From contig NZ_JBBMFT010000004.1 in assembly GCF_040095835.1 (NCBI RefSeq), positions 248,001 to 312,000 of the forward strand: a stretch of 64,000 bases of DNA, written 5' to 3'. The translations under genes were made by a program, and so were the position numbers. The DNA is from Flavonifractor hominis (GTDB lineage Bacteria > Bacillota > Clostridia > Oscillospirales > Oscillospiraceae). The notes below the pieces were generated by a model. It was not told where the DNA came from. It saw only the letters and a list, made by a program, of their open reading frames with translations, and did not search any database. Each line of letters opens with the position of its first letter. Position 1 is the first letter of the stretch. Positions 63,696 through 64,000 of this stretch are shown in pieces.

Positions 63696-64000
63696 ATGGA
63701 TCGACAGAAATGGGAGGATTACCAGGCCTGTGTAGGCGACCTGCTGGGGTCGGCCCAGGTGCAGTCCATGAAGGCTATCCGCCATCATCCTGGGGTATCC
63801 TGTTTTGAACACAGTGTGTTTGTGTCCTATGTGGCGTTCCGGCTGGCCAGGCGATGGGGAGGCGACGGCCGCACCGCCGCCCGGGCGGGGCTGCTGCACG
63901 ACCTTTATCTCTATGATCCAAGAAGCCTGCCCTCCTACCGGCAGTGCTTTGCACACCCGCTGGCGGCTCTGGCCAATGCTGCCGCCCTGTGCGGAGCGCT
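63696..64000 (+). CDS. HD-domain phosphohydrolase-like protein (partial, runs off the window)
   Basis: An open frame from ATG 63696, behind GGAGGTGTGG, continues past the window end (101 codons present). The sequence EHSVFVSYVAFRLARRWG, AARAGLLHDLYLYD and then AHPLAALANAAAL shows the His, HD and second-His spacing of HD-domain proteins. Most of these are metal-dependent phosphohydrolases. Substrate is unknown. It is divergent from the ytrA operon. The antisense frame over the same bases looks like a shadow. Confidence 0.75.
   Translation, partial: MDRQKWEDYQACVGDLLGSAQVQSMKAIRHHPGVSCFEHSVFVSYVAFRLARRWGGDGRTAARAGLLHDLYLYDPRSLPSYRQCFAHPLAALANAAALCGA

Overview
The window reads as chromosomal DNA of a GC-rich gut member of the Clostridia (Bacillota), most like Oscillospiraceae relatives of Flavonifractor, Lawsonibacter or Intestinimonas. 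This is inference from the gene set, not a database match. The evidence: a T-box leader, rsmG-noc-soj-spo0J style chromosome-partition genes, exported S-layer-homology (SLH) proteins, a choloylglycine/bile-salt-hydrolase type enzyme, thiolase plus acetoacetate CoA-transferase genes, and selenium-dependent molybdenum-hydroxylase accessory genes yqeB and yqeC. No tRNA or rRNA gene, insertion sequence, prophage or CRISPR array was seen.

Layout. 0.2-5.1 kb: coaBC, then a magnesium-transport unit (DUF3784 protein, a leader-like ORF overlapping the mgtA start, mgtA, a 59-residue membrane protein). 5.1-10.4 kb: M23/LysM/G5 cell-wall hydrolase, SLH-anchored GH28 enzyme, pta. 10.5-14.2 kb: XRE regulator, lepA, choloylglycine hydrolase-like enzyme. 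14.2-17.5 kb: an ECF sigma/anti-sigma pair and an aldehyde dehydrogenase with a candidate Rex operator. 17.5-22.1 kb: hisS - SLH protein - aspS behind a T-box that appears to read tRNA-Asp. 22.1-26 kb: coiled-coil membrane protein, methylglyoxal-synthase-like protein without key catalytic residues, minD, rsmG, a small membrane protein, mscL and a frameshifted lipoprotein remnant. 26.1-30.7 kb: serS and the noc/parA/parB region with two parS palindromes. 30.8-33.4 kb: YitT-family membrane protein and SLH-GH18 protein. 33.5-40.8 kb: xpt, a strongly structured intergenic RNA candidate, and a nucleoside-type ABC importer with two paralogous binding lipoproteins. 40.8-44.8 kb: a duplicated hairpin element, tadA, mntP, yqeC, yqeB, xdhC and a redoxin. 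44.8-48.5 kb: two tandem ECF sigma/anti-sigma pairs. 48.5-57.4 kb: two divergent operons, one with mocA, a hydantoinase, a small membrane protein and two PLP enzymes, the other with a three-subunit molybdenum hydroxylase. 57.5-60.1 kb: thiolase and CoA-transferase with a second candidate Rex site. 60.3-63.6 kb: a YtrA-type GntR/ABC exporter operon. 63.7 kb to the end: an HD-domain protein cut by the window edge.

Working together. Nucleoside import and xanthine salvage (33.5-40.8 kb), molybdenum-hydroxylase maturation (42.3-44.8 kb), and hydroxylase, ring-opening hydantoinase and PLP-lyase candidates (48.5-57.4 kb) suggest a catabolic route for purines or a similar N-heterocycle. Its exact substrate cannot be read from the sequence. 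Aldehyde dehydrogenase and thiolase/CoA-transferase may share redox control through Rex. The three sigma/anti-sigma pairs look like one duplicated signalling family with related ECF promoters.
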